DNA of 64,000 nucleotides. Source: DASZIT01 sp963819695. GTDB taxonomy: Bacteria; Actinomycetota; Acidimicrobiia; Acidimicrobiales; RAAP-2. Shown piece after piece: positions 41,197 through 49,170 of the stretch. The position numbers were made by a program, and so were the translations under genes. The notes under the pieces were generated by a model. That model saw only the letters and a program-made list of their open reading frames with translations. It was not told where the DNA came from and ran no database searches. Location: the NCBI GenBank assembly GCA_963819695.1, contig CAWFXD010000001.1:1116001-1180000 (forward strand), given 5' to 3'. How positions within the stretch are numbered: the stretch's first letter is position 1; each line of letters begins with the position of its first letter.

Positions 41197-41530
41197 TCAA
41201 TCACCTTCGAACAGAGGCCGGAGACGGAGCTCGAGCCCGGCTTCGTCGGGTTGGGAGAACCGATCGGTCGTCCACACCTCCAAGCCACTGGCGTAGACGT
41301 CGACGGGGATGCCGGTGACTTCGATCCATCGGACCACCGCGTCACCCCAACGTTCCTCGGTGAGCGCTTCCCGGATGCGCTCGCGCTGGCCGGCGGCGAT
41401 GGTTGTCCCAGGGGTGGCCGCCACCACCTTCAGGGCCAGCACATGGTGAAGGGTGTCGATGTCATCGGCGGCATACACCGCCGGCGGAGTCCCCCCGCAC
41501 CACTGCGTAGGCCAGGGTGGCGTCGGGCAT
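41197..41530 (-). pseudogene. Small conserved hypothetical protein, frameshift in a C6 run
   Basis: The ATG at 41530 starts MPDATLAYAVVRG, six bases after the methyltransferase stop. With one C fewer in the run at 41491-41496 the frame continues as TPPAVYAADDIDTLHHVLALKVVAATPG... to the stop at 41197, giving about 110 residues. As read, the second part is open only from a GTG at 41478 with no ribosome site. Helical, soluble, function unknown; probably co-transcribed with the methyltransferase gene. Confidence 0.6.
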
Positions 41531-41535
41531 GGCCG

Positions 41536-43000
41536 TCAGCGAGACGGCTTCAGTTCGGCCTCGGTCCAAAAGCCGGGAAGCGCACTCGAACGATGGCCGC
41601 CCCCGGCGTAGCTGGCCAGCCGCTCCCGATCCGGGGTGTTGAGCATCCCCATCACATCGAACACGCCACTTGGACCCACCGTCCGCAATGCCCGGTCCCC
41701 GGTACTGCGCCGAGGGGGAAGGTGCGATGAGAGCAGCACCACCGGCCTCACCCCGCTGGTGGCCAGCACGCTGGCCCGACCCAGGCATTTCCAGAGGGCG
41801 TCGATACGGAGGAGCCCACCGCGGGTCGAGGTGAAGGCGCCGGTCACATCGAAATACCACTTCTCACCGTCGGCGTCGTTGGCGACCAGGTTGACCAGCA
41901 GTCCCAGGCCGGGGATCTTGTAGTTCCGTTGGCAGATCTCGAAGCCGGCGTCCTCCAGGATGTCGGCGGCCAGCGCCTGGGCCGCCTTGCCCTCTTCGGT
42001 GGAGCGGGACCGGCGGTTGGCGTTGTGGCTCGAGGCGGGCGGCACCAACGGCGAGACCTTGGTTCGCTTGGTGCCCTTGGCGGCCTGTGCCTTGTGCTCG
42101 TCGGCCACCCGTGCCTTGGCCGAGCGCGATATAGGCGGGGTCGGTGTCGTAGCCGACGTAGCGGCGGTCGGTCTTGATCGCGGCCACCGCGGTGGTGCCC
42201 GAGCCGAGGAACGGGTCGAGGACGAGATCATCCTTGAAGGTGTAGAGCTCGATCAACCGTTGGGGCAGTTCGACGGGAAAGGGTGCCGGGTGGTGGACCC
42301 GCCGAGCCGACTCCGGTCTTATGTGCCAGAGGTCGAGGGTGGCATCGAGGAACTCGTCGGTCGAGATGGTTCGTTGATGGGGCCGGCCTTGGACGCGCCG
42401 GTCTTCGACATCGACGGCGCGGTCGAATCGGCCCTTGGAGGCGATGATGACCCGTTCGGTCACGTCCCGGAGGACCGGGTTGGTCGGAGACCGGTACGAG
42501 CCCCAGGCGCAGGATCCGGCGGCGCCGTCGGCCTTCTTCCAGATGACCTCGCCTCGGAGGAGCATCCCGAGATCGTCGTCGAGTATCCGGACGACATCGG
42601 CGGCCAATGACCGGTAGGGCTTGCGCCCGAGGTTGGCCACGTTGACCGCCATCCGGCCTCCCGGCTCGAGAACTCGTTGGCACTCGCGGAAGACGTCGCT
42701 CAGCAGCTTGAGGTAGTCGACATAGTTGGCCGGGATCACCCCCTGGCCGAGGGCCTCCTCGTATTCCTTTCCGGCGAAGTACGGAGGGGAGGTGACCACC
42801 AACGCCACCGAGTTGTCGGGCAGATCCATCGAACGGGAGTCGCCGCACACCAACGGCTTCTTCAACGTGAAGGGCGCGGCCAGGCTGTCCTCGGTGGAGA
42901 TGACCTTGGGGCGGAACCGGGCGTAGAAGGCAGAGGCATCGTGGTTCTCGCGGCCACCGACGCCGAAGTTGCTGGTCGAGGTGCCTCGAGGCTTCACCAT
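41536..43000 (-). pseudogene. DNA methyltransferase (beta-class N4/N6) with nuclease-like C-terminus, frameshifted
   Basis: First frame: catalytic motif IV TSPPYF (about residues 70-75), a putative target-recognition stretch, then the SAM-binding motif LDPFLGSGTTAVAA (about 262). The order IV before I is the beta class. After DTDPAYIAL the frame moves by one near 42119 (an extra G restores AKARVADEH). The continuation of about 190 residues includes EGKAAQALAADILEDAGFEI and EKWYFDVTGAFTSTRGG, LLRIDALWKCLGRA, which resembles a PD-(D/E)XK nuclease core (weak, by eye). Repaired length is about 487 residues. No separate restriction enzyme is nearby. Confidence 0.75.
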
Positions 43001-43097
43001 GACCGCAACCCTAGGGGGAGGGTGTGACACGGGACGATCCGAGCCGGAACCCTGATCGCTCGACCCCGGGACTGACGGCGCCGATGACGCCTCGGGG

Positions 43098-43286
43098 TCA
43101 CGGCGTGGCGCCGACCAGGTGTTCCACCGGCACCAGACGCTCGAGATACTCGGCGATGGCTTGTTCGACCAGCAGGTTCGCCGACACCTGCCGCTCCGCC
43201 GCCGCCTCCCTCAGCCGCTGGTGCAACGCGGGCGGAAGTCGAACTGCGGTGGCCCGTCGTTCGCCGTACACCTTCGGCCTTCCCAT
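43098..43286 (-). CDS. Ribbon-helix-helix (CopG/HicB-like) DNA-binding protein
   Basis: 62 residues: MGRPKVYGERRATAVRLPPALHQRLREAAAERQVSANLLVEQAIAEYLERL is a typical RHH antitoxin-like sequence. No toxin gene is adjacent (the next leftward gene is the methyltransferase), so it may be an orphan regulator. ATG at 43286 is preferred over one 20 codons upstream because it matches family starts. Confidence 0.72.
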   Translation of the reverse strand: MGRPKVYGERRATAVRLPPALHQRLREAAAERQVSANLLVEQAIAEYLERLVPVEHLVGATP

Positions 43287-43403
43287 GGGCTGGAGCGTAG
43301 GTGCGGGGGCTGGGTAGGTGGTGGATACTGCGCGCTCGAAGCCCATGCCGACCGGGCATTGATGAACGATGGCAGAAACATCGAACCGTGAGGATTCGAT
43401 CCG

Positions 43404-43418
43404 ATACCCGGTGGGTAT
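43404..43418. promoter_or_regulatory. Palindrome upstream of ECF sigma gene
   Basis: Perfect inverted repeat ATACCC-GGT-GGGTAT, 46 bases before the proposed GTG of the ECF sigma factor gene. Possible operator or autoregulatory site (inference). Confidence 0.45.
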
Positions 43419-43464
43419 GGTCCGCAGATGGCGAATATTTCCTCGGATAATTCGGGTCCAAGTT

Positions 43465-44079
43465 GTGACGGCGCCATTAATTCTGCCGACAAATTCGTAT
43501 GAACGCTCGAACGAGCAGGTGCGGGACTTGGTGGAGCGGGCCCGCCGAGGCGATGAGCCGGCCTGGGAGGCCCTCTTCCGGCGGACCTATCCGAAATTGT
43601 TGGCCTACGCCTCTCGACGCCTGCCCACCCAAGAGCAGGCCAAGGACGCAGTGGGCGAGACGATGACCCGGGCGGTAGCCAACATCGACAAACTCCGAAA
43701 TGAGGGAGGCGGGTTCGACGCCTGGATGTACGGGATCATGCGGCATGTGGTGGTGGACGCCCAGCGGCTGCTGTCGCGGGAGGGACCGGGGTTGATCCCC
43801 GACGCAGTCGATGCCGGCCCGCTACCCGGGGATCGTGCCCTCGACCGGGAAGACGCCATCGAGGTGCGTGAGGCGTTCGGGCAGCTGAGCCCGGCGGACC
43901 AGGAGTTGCTCGAGCTCCGGGTGGTGGCCGAACTGTCGACCGACGAGGTCGCCTCGGTGCTGGGGAGAAAGCCCGGAGCCGTCCGAATGGCTCAGAGTCG
44001 GGCGCTCACCCGCCTGCGGGCACTGATCGGTGAAGAGAGTGAAGAGAGTGACGAAGCAATGGGGAGGGCAAGTGCCTGA
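43465..44079 (+). CDS. ECF-type RNA polymerase sigma factor
   Basis: About 204 residues from a GTG at 43465 (longer in-frame starts at 43417 and 43369 give an atypical N-terminus). Region 2: DEPAWEALFRRTYPKLLAYASRRLPTQEQAKDAVGETMTRAVANIDKL, FDAWMYGIMRHVVVDAQR. Region 4: AFGQLSPADQELLELRVVAELSTDEVASVLGRKPGAVRMAQSRALTRLRAL. Its stop overlaps the next small gene. No recognisable anti-sigma factor follows; a small soluble protein and a membrane pseudokinase do. Confidence 0.88.
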   Translation: MTAPLILPTNSYERSNEQVRDLVERARRGDEPAWEALFRRTYPKLLAYASRRLPTQEQAKDAVGETMTRAVANIDKLRNEGGGFDAWMYGIMRHVVVDAQRLLSREGPGLIPDAVDAGPLPGDRALDREDAIEVREAFGQLSPADQELLELRVVAELSTDEVASVLGRKPGAVRMAQSRALTRLRALIGEESEESDEAMGRASA

Positions 44080-44332
44080 TGACGACCGTTTGCTCGAGCG
44101 GCTGGGACGCGCCTTCGCCCCGCCGCCGGCCGAACCCGGTGCTGCCGAGCGCCGGACGCTGCATGGCGCCCTAGCCCGTCTTCGGAGTCGTTCCACCCGG
44201 ACGCCAGCAGCCCCGGAGCCGGCCCCGCCCGCCCCCGAGCGGGTCGTCTATCTGCCCCCGATGATCCTGGAGCCGGTGGGCGCGGCCATCGGGGTGAAGC
44301 CCGCCAAGCTGTCTCGACCAACCGGCAGCTGA
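44072..44332 (+). CDS. Small soluble protein linked to ECF sigma factor
   Basis: 86 residues from a GTG with GGAGG five bases upstream, overlapping the sigma factor stop by eight bases. Starts MPDDDRLLERLGRAFAPPPAEP, then a Pro/Ala-rich stretch and VVYLPPMILEPVGAAIGVKPAKL. No membrane segment and no family recognised. Its position suggests a partner of the sigma factor, but it lacks anti-sigma features such as a ZAS HXXXCXXC motif. Confidence 0.6.
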   Translation: MPDDDRLLERLGRAFAPPPAEPGAAERRTLHGALARLRSRSTRTPAAPEPAPPAPERVVYLPPMILEPVGAAIGVKPAKLSRPTGS

Positions 44333-44495
44333 CCTCCGACCGGCGCCCGGGAAGTCGCCGCCGTAGGGGCTGGTCGGGCGTGAAGTTTGCATCGATGTGT
44401 GACGCGTGTGTGCCTCGACCGACATACCTACTGAGAAGTTGTGAGCGGGCGAGTTGTCTTCTGACGAATGGCTTGCCTCGTTCTGACGACTACCT

Positions 44496-44532
44496 GCCGA
44501 TACCGACAGACCACATGCCCGCCGATACCGAC
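44496..44532. repeat. Direct repeat before the pseudokinase gene
   Basis: GCCGATACCGAC occurs at 44496-44507 and again at 44521-44532, 25 bases apart start to start, ending 14 bases before the ATG. Spacing of about 2.5 helical turns; possible activator or sigma-dependent site. Confidence 0.5.
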
Positions 44533-44546
44533 TCCTGAGGTAGCCC

Positions 44547-45905
44547 ATGCCAGCCGATCTCATCGGCGCCCGTTACCAGCTTCACCGAGAGGTCGCTCGG
44601 ACTTCGTCGCTGGCCGTCTTCGAAGCTGAGGATCGGCGGGCCGGAGCCCCGACGGGCATCGCGGTGGCGCTGGACGGAGGACCGGGACCGCAACATGGAC
44701 GGAGGCTGTTGAGCCGACGCCTGGCCCGGACGGTCCATCCCCACATCGTCTCGACCTACGACCGCGGCCAGGATGGCAACCGGGCGTTTGTTGCCTTTCG
44801 ACGCCCTCCTCGCACCCTGGCCACCGAGCTGGCCACTGCGCCGTACCCGCCAAACCGGGTCGTGGAGATGGGGCTCGACCTCAGCTCCGCCCTCGCCGTG
44901 CTCCATCGGGCCGGCATCCGCCTGGGGTCGTTGCACCCCGGCCACGTGGGGATCGACGCCGACGGCGCGGTTCGCCTGTCACCCTGGCCCCTGGAGGTGG
45001 CGCCCGGCGGCTGGGGTGGTCAGGGGGCCTGGTCACCGCCCGAGATCGTGGCCGGATCGCCACCCTCCATTACTGGCGACGTCTGGTCCCTCGGTGCGGT
45101 CCTGCTGAGCTCGTTGGTGGGGAGCGGCCCCGGCCACCTCTCGGTGGCGGCCACCCAGGAGCTCGCCGATCGTCTCCGACGCGATGCCAATCCGGTACTG
45201 GTCGATGCCATCGGGCGCAGCATGGTCGCCGACCCCTCGCGCCGGTTCGGCTCCGCCCGGCAGATGGCATCGGCGCTCCAGGGCGAGCTGGTCACCCGTC
45301 GGCAGTTCGGCGCCGCCGGCGTACCCCGACTGTCGGCCGGAACCCGCCGGCTGGCCGTGGCATCGGCCGCGGTCGTCGGCGTGCTGTCGGCCACCACAGT
45401 AGGCGTCGGTCTCAGCTTGCTGGGTGGATCGAGCGTCGCCAACGGCGGGGGAGGGGATCACCCCTTTGCCTCCACCGCCCTCCCGCCCGCCGCCGTAGCT
45501 CGACCCCCCGCCCCAACCGGGTCGACGCCGGTGCCGGCATCTCCCCCGAAGGGCGTCGTCGCGGTAGCGGCGATCCCACCCTCCGCCACTGCGACCACGC
45601 ATCCATCCGGGCACCTCCGGCCCGCCACTGCGACGTCCACCGCCCTCCTGCCGACGGCCAATCCGACGGCCGGCGCCAGTCCGACGGGGACGGTGGTCAC
45701 CTCGTCATCGACCACCACCACAACGACGACCCCGACCACCACAACGACGACCCCGACGACGACCACCACCACAACGACGACCCCGACGACGACGACCACC
45801 CCGATCCCGACGACCAGCACCACAACTCCGACGACCACGACGACCACCACGATGCCGGGGGGTCCGATCACTGCCACCCATGACCACGGTGGACACGATG
45901 GATGA
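44547..45905 (+). CDS. Membrane-anchored serine/threonine pseudokinase with Thr-rich tail
   Basis: 452 residues. The N-terminal ~265 residues follow the bacterial Hanks-kinase layout (GARYQLHREVARTSSLAVFEAED, HPHIVSTYDRG, LDLSSALAVLHRAGI, GQGAWSPPEIVAG, TGDVWSLGAVLLSSLVGSGP, DPSRRFGSARQMASALQ). The catalytic residues are gone: the VAIK Lys region reads GIAVALDGG, the HRD loop reads LGSLHPGHVGID, and DFG is LSPW. One transmembrane helix (about 270-295) is followed by a Pro/Ala/Thr-rich external part with long Thr runs and a His/Gly end (HDHGGHDG). Likely a binding or scaffold protein rather than a kinase. Confidence 0.82.
   Translation: MPADLIGARYQLHREVARTSSLAVFEAEDRRAGAPTGIAVALDGGPGPQHGRRLLSRRLARTVHPHIVSTYDRGQDGNRAFVAFRRPPRTLATELATAPYPPNRVVEMGLDLSSALAVLHRAGIRLGSLHPGHVGIDADGAVRLSPWPLEVAPGGWGGQGAWSPPEIVAGSPPSITGDVWSLGAVLLSSLVGSGPGHLSVAATQELADRLRRDANPVLVDAIGRSMVADPSRRFGSARQMASALQGELVTRRQFGAAGVPRLSAGTRRLAVASAAVVGVLSATTVGVGLSLLGGSSVANGGGGDHPFASTALPPAAVARPPAPTGSTPVPASPPKGVVAVAAIPPSATATTHPSGHLRPATATSTALLPTANPTAGASPTGTVVTSSSTTTTTTTPTTTTTTPTTTTTTTTTPTTTTTPIPTTSTTTPTTTTTTTMPGGPITATHDHGGHDG
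45713..45858. repeat. Thr-codon low-complexity repeat
   Basis: Stretch of ACC/ACG codons interrupted by CCG and CCC, encoding runs of Thr separated by Pro in the pseudokinase tail. Prone to length change by slippage. Confidence 0.7.
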
Positions 45906-46050
45906 GCGTGGACCCGACGACTGACGCCTAGTACACCGGCTTCGGCCGGCGAAAACCGGGGCCGACGGGCATCGACCAGATGCAACCCAGCCAGGGGCGT
46001 GGACTCACGCGCCGGAAACCAGCAGGCCCGACCAGGGAGGTGAGGACAGC

Positions 46051-46848
46051 ATGCGACTCGACATTGTGATTCCGGCTTTCAACGAGGAGGAGCGGATCGA
46101 TCGGACACTGCGCGCCTATCGATCGGTGGTCACCGCGCCCCGCACCCGATTTCTGGTGGCCCTCGACTCCTGCACCGATGGCACCGCCGCGGTGGTGCGC
46201 AGCCATGCAGAGGTCGATCCCCGGGTGGAACTGATCGAGTACCCGAAGCTGGGCAAGGGCGGGGTGATCATGGAGTCGTTCCGCCGCTGCGACGCGGATG
46301 TCATCGGCTTCGTGGATGCCGACTGTGCCACCCCGCCGGCCGAATTCCTTCGCCTGGTGGAGATGACCGCGGAGGCCGACGGAGCCATCGCCAGCCGCCA
46401 CCACCCGGCGTCGGTGCTGCCGACGCCGCGGCCCCGGATACGCCGGATCACCAGTTGGGCGTTCGCCCGCCTCACCCGGATGCTGTTCGGCCTTCCCTAT
46501 CGCGATACCCAGTGCGGGGCCAAGGCCGTTCGCCGCCAGGTGATCGACCAGGCATTGCCCCTGTTGTCGTCGCGCGACTTCCTGTTCGACGTGGACCTAC
46601 TTCTGACCGCTGGCCGGCTCGGCTTCGACATCGTCGAGGTCCCGACGGTTTGGCTCGACCAGGAAGGCTCGCATATGCGGGCGGGTGCCGACGCCCGGCG
46701 CATGGCCATGTCGTCGCTCCGGTTGTGGCTCCACCACCGGGTGCTCCCGGTCTCGGAGGCTCCCTCGATTCCGGATCGGCCGACGGTGCCGGCTCGGCCC
46801 ACCGGGCCCGCCGAGACGTTGGTGGCGTCGGAAACGAGCGCGGCATGA
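46051..46848 (+). CDS. Family 2 glycosyltransferase (dolichyl-phosphate glucosyltransferase-like)
   Basis: 265 residues. GT-A fold start LDIVIPAFNEEERIDRTL, FLVALDSCTDGT, DxD motif in VIGFVDADCATPP (about residue 90), SRHHPASVLPTP, and the acceptor-side FGLPYRDTQCGAKAVRRQV, FDVDLLLTAGRLGFDIVEVPTVW. No C-terminal membrane helices, unlike eukaryotic ALG5. Probably puts a sugar on polyprenyl phosphate, giving the lipid donor that a GT39-type enzyme uses; such an enzyme is encoded downstream. Overlaps the next gene by four bases. Confidence 0.85.
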   Translation: MRLDIVIPAFNEEERIDRTLRAYRSVVTAPRTRFLVALDSCTDGTAAVVRSHAEVDPRVELIEYPKLGKGGVIMESFRRCDADVIGFVDADCATPPAEFLRLVEMTAEADGAIASRHHPASVLPTPRPRIRRITSWAFARLTRMLFGLPYRDTQCGAKAVRRQVIDQALPLLSSRDFLFDVDLLLTAGRLGFDIVEVPTVWLDQEGSHMRAGADARRMAMSSLRLWLHHRVLPVSEAPSIPDRPTVPARPTGPAETLVASETSAA

Positions 46849-48065
46849 TCGTCGACGACCTGACCATGGTGGCCCCGTATCCCGGCCTTCAGCGACGGGC
46901 CAAGCTGCCCAGCGGGGTGGCGGCCTATACCCAGCGCCTGAGCACTGCCCTCGCCGGCCAAGGCGTGTCGGTGAAGGTCATCGCTCCCGAAATGGAAGGG
47001 GAGCCCAACCGCGCCCGGGTCGACGGGGTCACCGTCGAGCGCCGCTTCCGTCGGGGGGCCACCGCCCTCCCGGCGGCGGCCACCGCCGCCCGGCGCACCG
47101 GCGCGCCCATCGTGCACCTCCAGTACGAGACCTTCCTCTACGGCGGACCGTCCTCGGTGCCCGGCGTGGCCCCGGCCCTGGCCAGGCTCCGGGGCCGGGG
47201 TCAGCTCCCGGTGGTCACCCTCCACCAGGTGGTTGATCCGACGGAGGTCGACAAGGAGTTCACCCAGGTCCACCGGGTGAGGGTTCCGCCCCCGGTGGCA
47301 CGCTGGGGGCTCTCGGCTCTCCAGCGGACCGTGCGGAAACTGTCGGTGGGCACCGTCGTGCATGAGCCATCGTTCGAAGACCTGGTGCCCGGCTCGGTGG
47401 TGGTGCCGCTGGGGTTGGACGTGGCCGGTTCGGTGTCGCCCGCGGCATCGACGGATTTCAAGGTGTCACTCGGCCTTCGTCCCGACCGCCTCACCGCGCT
47501 GTGCTTCGGGTTCCTGTCCCCCTACAAGGGTCTCGAACGGGCGTTGGAGGCCGCCGCCATCGCCGGCGATGCCGTCGAGTTGGTGGTGGCCGGCGGGAGC
47601 CACCCGCGGCTGGCCGGGCGCGACCCCTACGCCGATGACCTCCGCCGGCGCTTCGGAGCCGTTGCCCGGTTCGTGGGCTACGTCCCCGAGCCCGAGGTGG
47701 CGGCCTGGTTCGGGGCCGCCGATGTGCTCCTCCTGCCGTATCCCCGCCCGTTCGCCAGCAGTGGGCCCTTCGCCCAGGCCCTCGGCTTCGGCACCCCGGT
47801 CCTGTGCTCCGAGTCCCTAGCTCGCTGCGTCGGGGCTCCCGACGCGCTGGTGACCCCCACCGATCCACCGGGGTTCGCCCGGCGGCTGGCGGAGCTGGCC
47901 GCTCACCCCGACCAGCTCCGGACGCTGGCTGTCGCCACCCGGGCGCTGGCCCGGGGTCGGAGTTGGGACGACGTCGCCCGCCGTCACATCTTGCTCTACG
48001 AGGAGGTGATCGATGCCCATCGCACTGTTGGCCGGCGCTTTCGGCCAGGGCAACCTGGGGGATGA
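46845..48065 (+). CDS. Family 4 glycosyltransferase
   Basis: 406 residues. GT-B fold: VAPYPGLQRRAKLPSGVAAYTQRLSTAL with the conserved Gly-rich acceptor-side loop, HLQYETFLYGGP, and in the C-terminal half TALCFGFLSPYKGLERALEAAAI, ARFVGYVPEPEVAAWFGAADVLLLPYPRPFASSGPFAQALGFGTPVLCS with the donor-binding Glu/Phe region. Retaining transferase for exopolysaccharide. Starts inside the previous gene (ATGA) and its last 53 bases overlap the next. Confidence 0.85.
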   Translation: MIVDDLTMVAPYPGLQRRAKLPSGVAAYTQRLSTALAGQGVSVKVIAPEMEGEPNRARVDGVTVERRFRRGATALPAAATAARRTGAPIVHLQYETFLYGGPSSVPGVAPALARLRGRGQLPVVTLHQVVDPTEVDKEFTQVHRVRVPPPVARWGLSALQRTVRKLSVGTVVHEPSFEDLVPGSVVVPLGLDVAGSVSPAASTDFKVSLGLRPDRLTALCFGFLSPYKGLERALEAAAIAGDAVELVVAGGSHPRLAGRDPYADDLRRRFGAVARFVGYVPEPEVAAWFGAADVLLLPYPRPFASSGPFAQALGFGTPVLCSESLARCVGAPDALVTPTDPPGFARRLAELAAHPDQLRTLAVATRALARGRSWDDVARRHILLYEEVIDAHRTVGRRFRPGQPGG

Positions 48066-49170
48066 CGCCCTCCTCCAAGCGTTCGTCAACGCCCTCCCGG
48101 AGTGGAACCTCCGGGTGACCACCGGTGACCCGGCCGCCGCCGAGCAGATGGGTTGCGAGCCGGTCCCGTCCCGGCGCCCCGGGTTGGTGGCGGCGGCCGC
48201 CCGGGCTTCGGACGCCATCGTGGTCGGAGGCGGCACGGTGTTCAAGACCCTCCATCCGTCCTCGGGCCGTCGCCCGCTCGGATTGTTGGCCAACACCTCG
48301 GCCCTGGTGGCGATGTCGTCGGCCCTCCACCGGCCGGTGGCCATGGTGGGAGTCGGGGCCGGCCGCCTCGACGGCCGCCCGGCCCGGGCGCTGGCCCGGT
48401 TCATCGTCAAGCATGCCGATCTCCTGGTGCTCCGGGATGAGGAGTCGGCCGCCGAGATGTTCGGCTCCGGTATCCCCGGGCCCTTCCGCATCGGCGCCGA
48501 TCCGGCCTGGACGTTGGTGGCGCCCCCCGACCGGGTCCCGGCCGCCCACCGCGGCGCGGTGCGGGTGGTTCCCTCCCACCTGGCCAACGGAACCGACGGA
48601 TGGGCGGGCATGGTCGACCGCCTGTCGGACACCCTGGGCCGGTTGCTCGCCATGGGCCTGGCCGTCGAGCTCCAAGCCTGGCAACGTGGCGATGGCTTGA
48701 CCGACGGTAACGACGTCGCCATCATCGACACCCTGGTCGATCGGCTCGGCCCATCGGTCACAGTGGTGCCCACCCCCCGGTCGATGGAGGCCGCGGTCGA
48801 GTCGATGCTCGGGGCCGGGACGGTGCTCTCGTTCCGCTTCCATGCGCTGATCGCCGCCGCCGCCGCCGGGGTTCCCACCGTGGCCGTCACCCACGAGGCC
48901 AAGCTCGGTGCCCTGGCCCGCCGGCTCGAGCAGCAGGCCGCGCCGGTCGATTTCGAGCCGGCCCGGCTGGCATCCCAAGTGGCCAACGCCATCGAGGCGC
49001 CGGGTCCGGCCCCGGCTGCCATCAAGGAGCAGATCGCCCGGGCCGAAGAGGGGTTCCAGTTGCTGCGGGTCCTCCTGGGCGGCGGCCGCTCGGAGGAATC
49101 CGACTCCTTGGCGGCATTGCCGTTGGCCCCGGCACCCCGAACCTCGGTCACACCGACCCGGGTGCTATGA
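48013..49170 (+). CDS. Polysaccharide pyruvyl transferase family protein
   Basis: 385 residues. LLAGAFGQGNLGDDALLQAFVNAL, SDAIVVGGGTVFKTLH, HRPVAMVGVGAGRLDG, ADLLVLRDEESAAEMFG, and late GAGTVLSFRFHALIAAAAAGVPTVAV are the pattern of CsaB/WcaK-like pyruvyl transferases, which add ketal-pyruvate to sugar residues with PEP. Position in the operon supports modification of the polymer. Overlaps the GT4 gene by 53 bases and the flippase gene by four. Confidence 0.85.
   Translation: MPIALLAGAFGQGNLGDDALLQAFVNALPEWNLRVTTGDPAAAEQMGCEPVPSRRPGLVAAAARASDAIVVGGGTVFKTLHPSSGRRPLGLLANTSALVAMSSALHRPVAMVGVGAGRLDGRPARALARFIVKHADLLVLRDEESAAEMFGSGIPGPFRIGADPAWTLVAPPDRVPAAHRGAVRVVPSHLANGTDGWAGMVDRLSDTLGRLLAMGLAVELQAWQRGDGLTDGNDVAIIDTLVDRLGPSVTVVPTPRSMEAAVESMLGAGTVLSFRFHALIAAAAAGVPTVAVTHEAKLGALARRLEQQAAPVDFEPARLASQVANAIEAPGPAPAAIKEQIARAEEGFQLLRVLLGGGRSEESDSLAALPLAPAPRTSVTPTRVL

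Noticed and set aside
45700..45985. Leftward Val/Gly-rich open frame
   Set aside because: It is the reverse of the Thr/Pro codon repeat of the pseudokinase tail.
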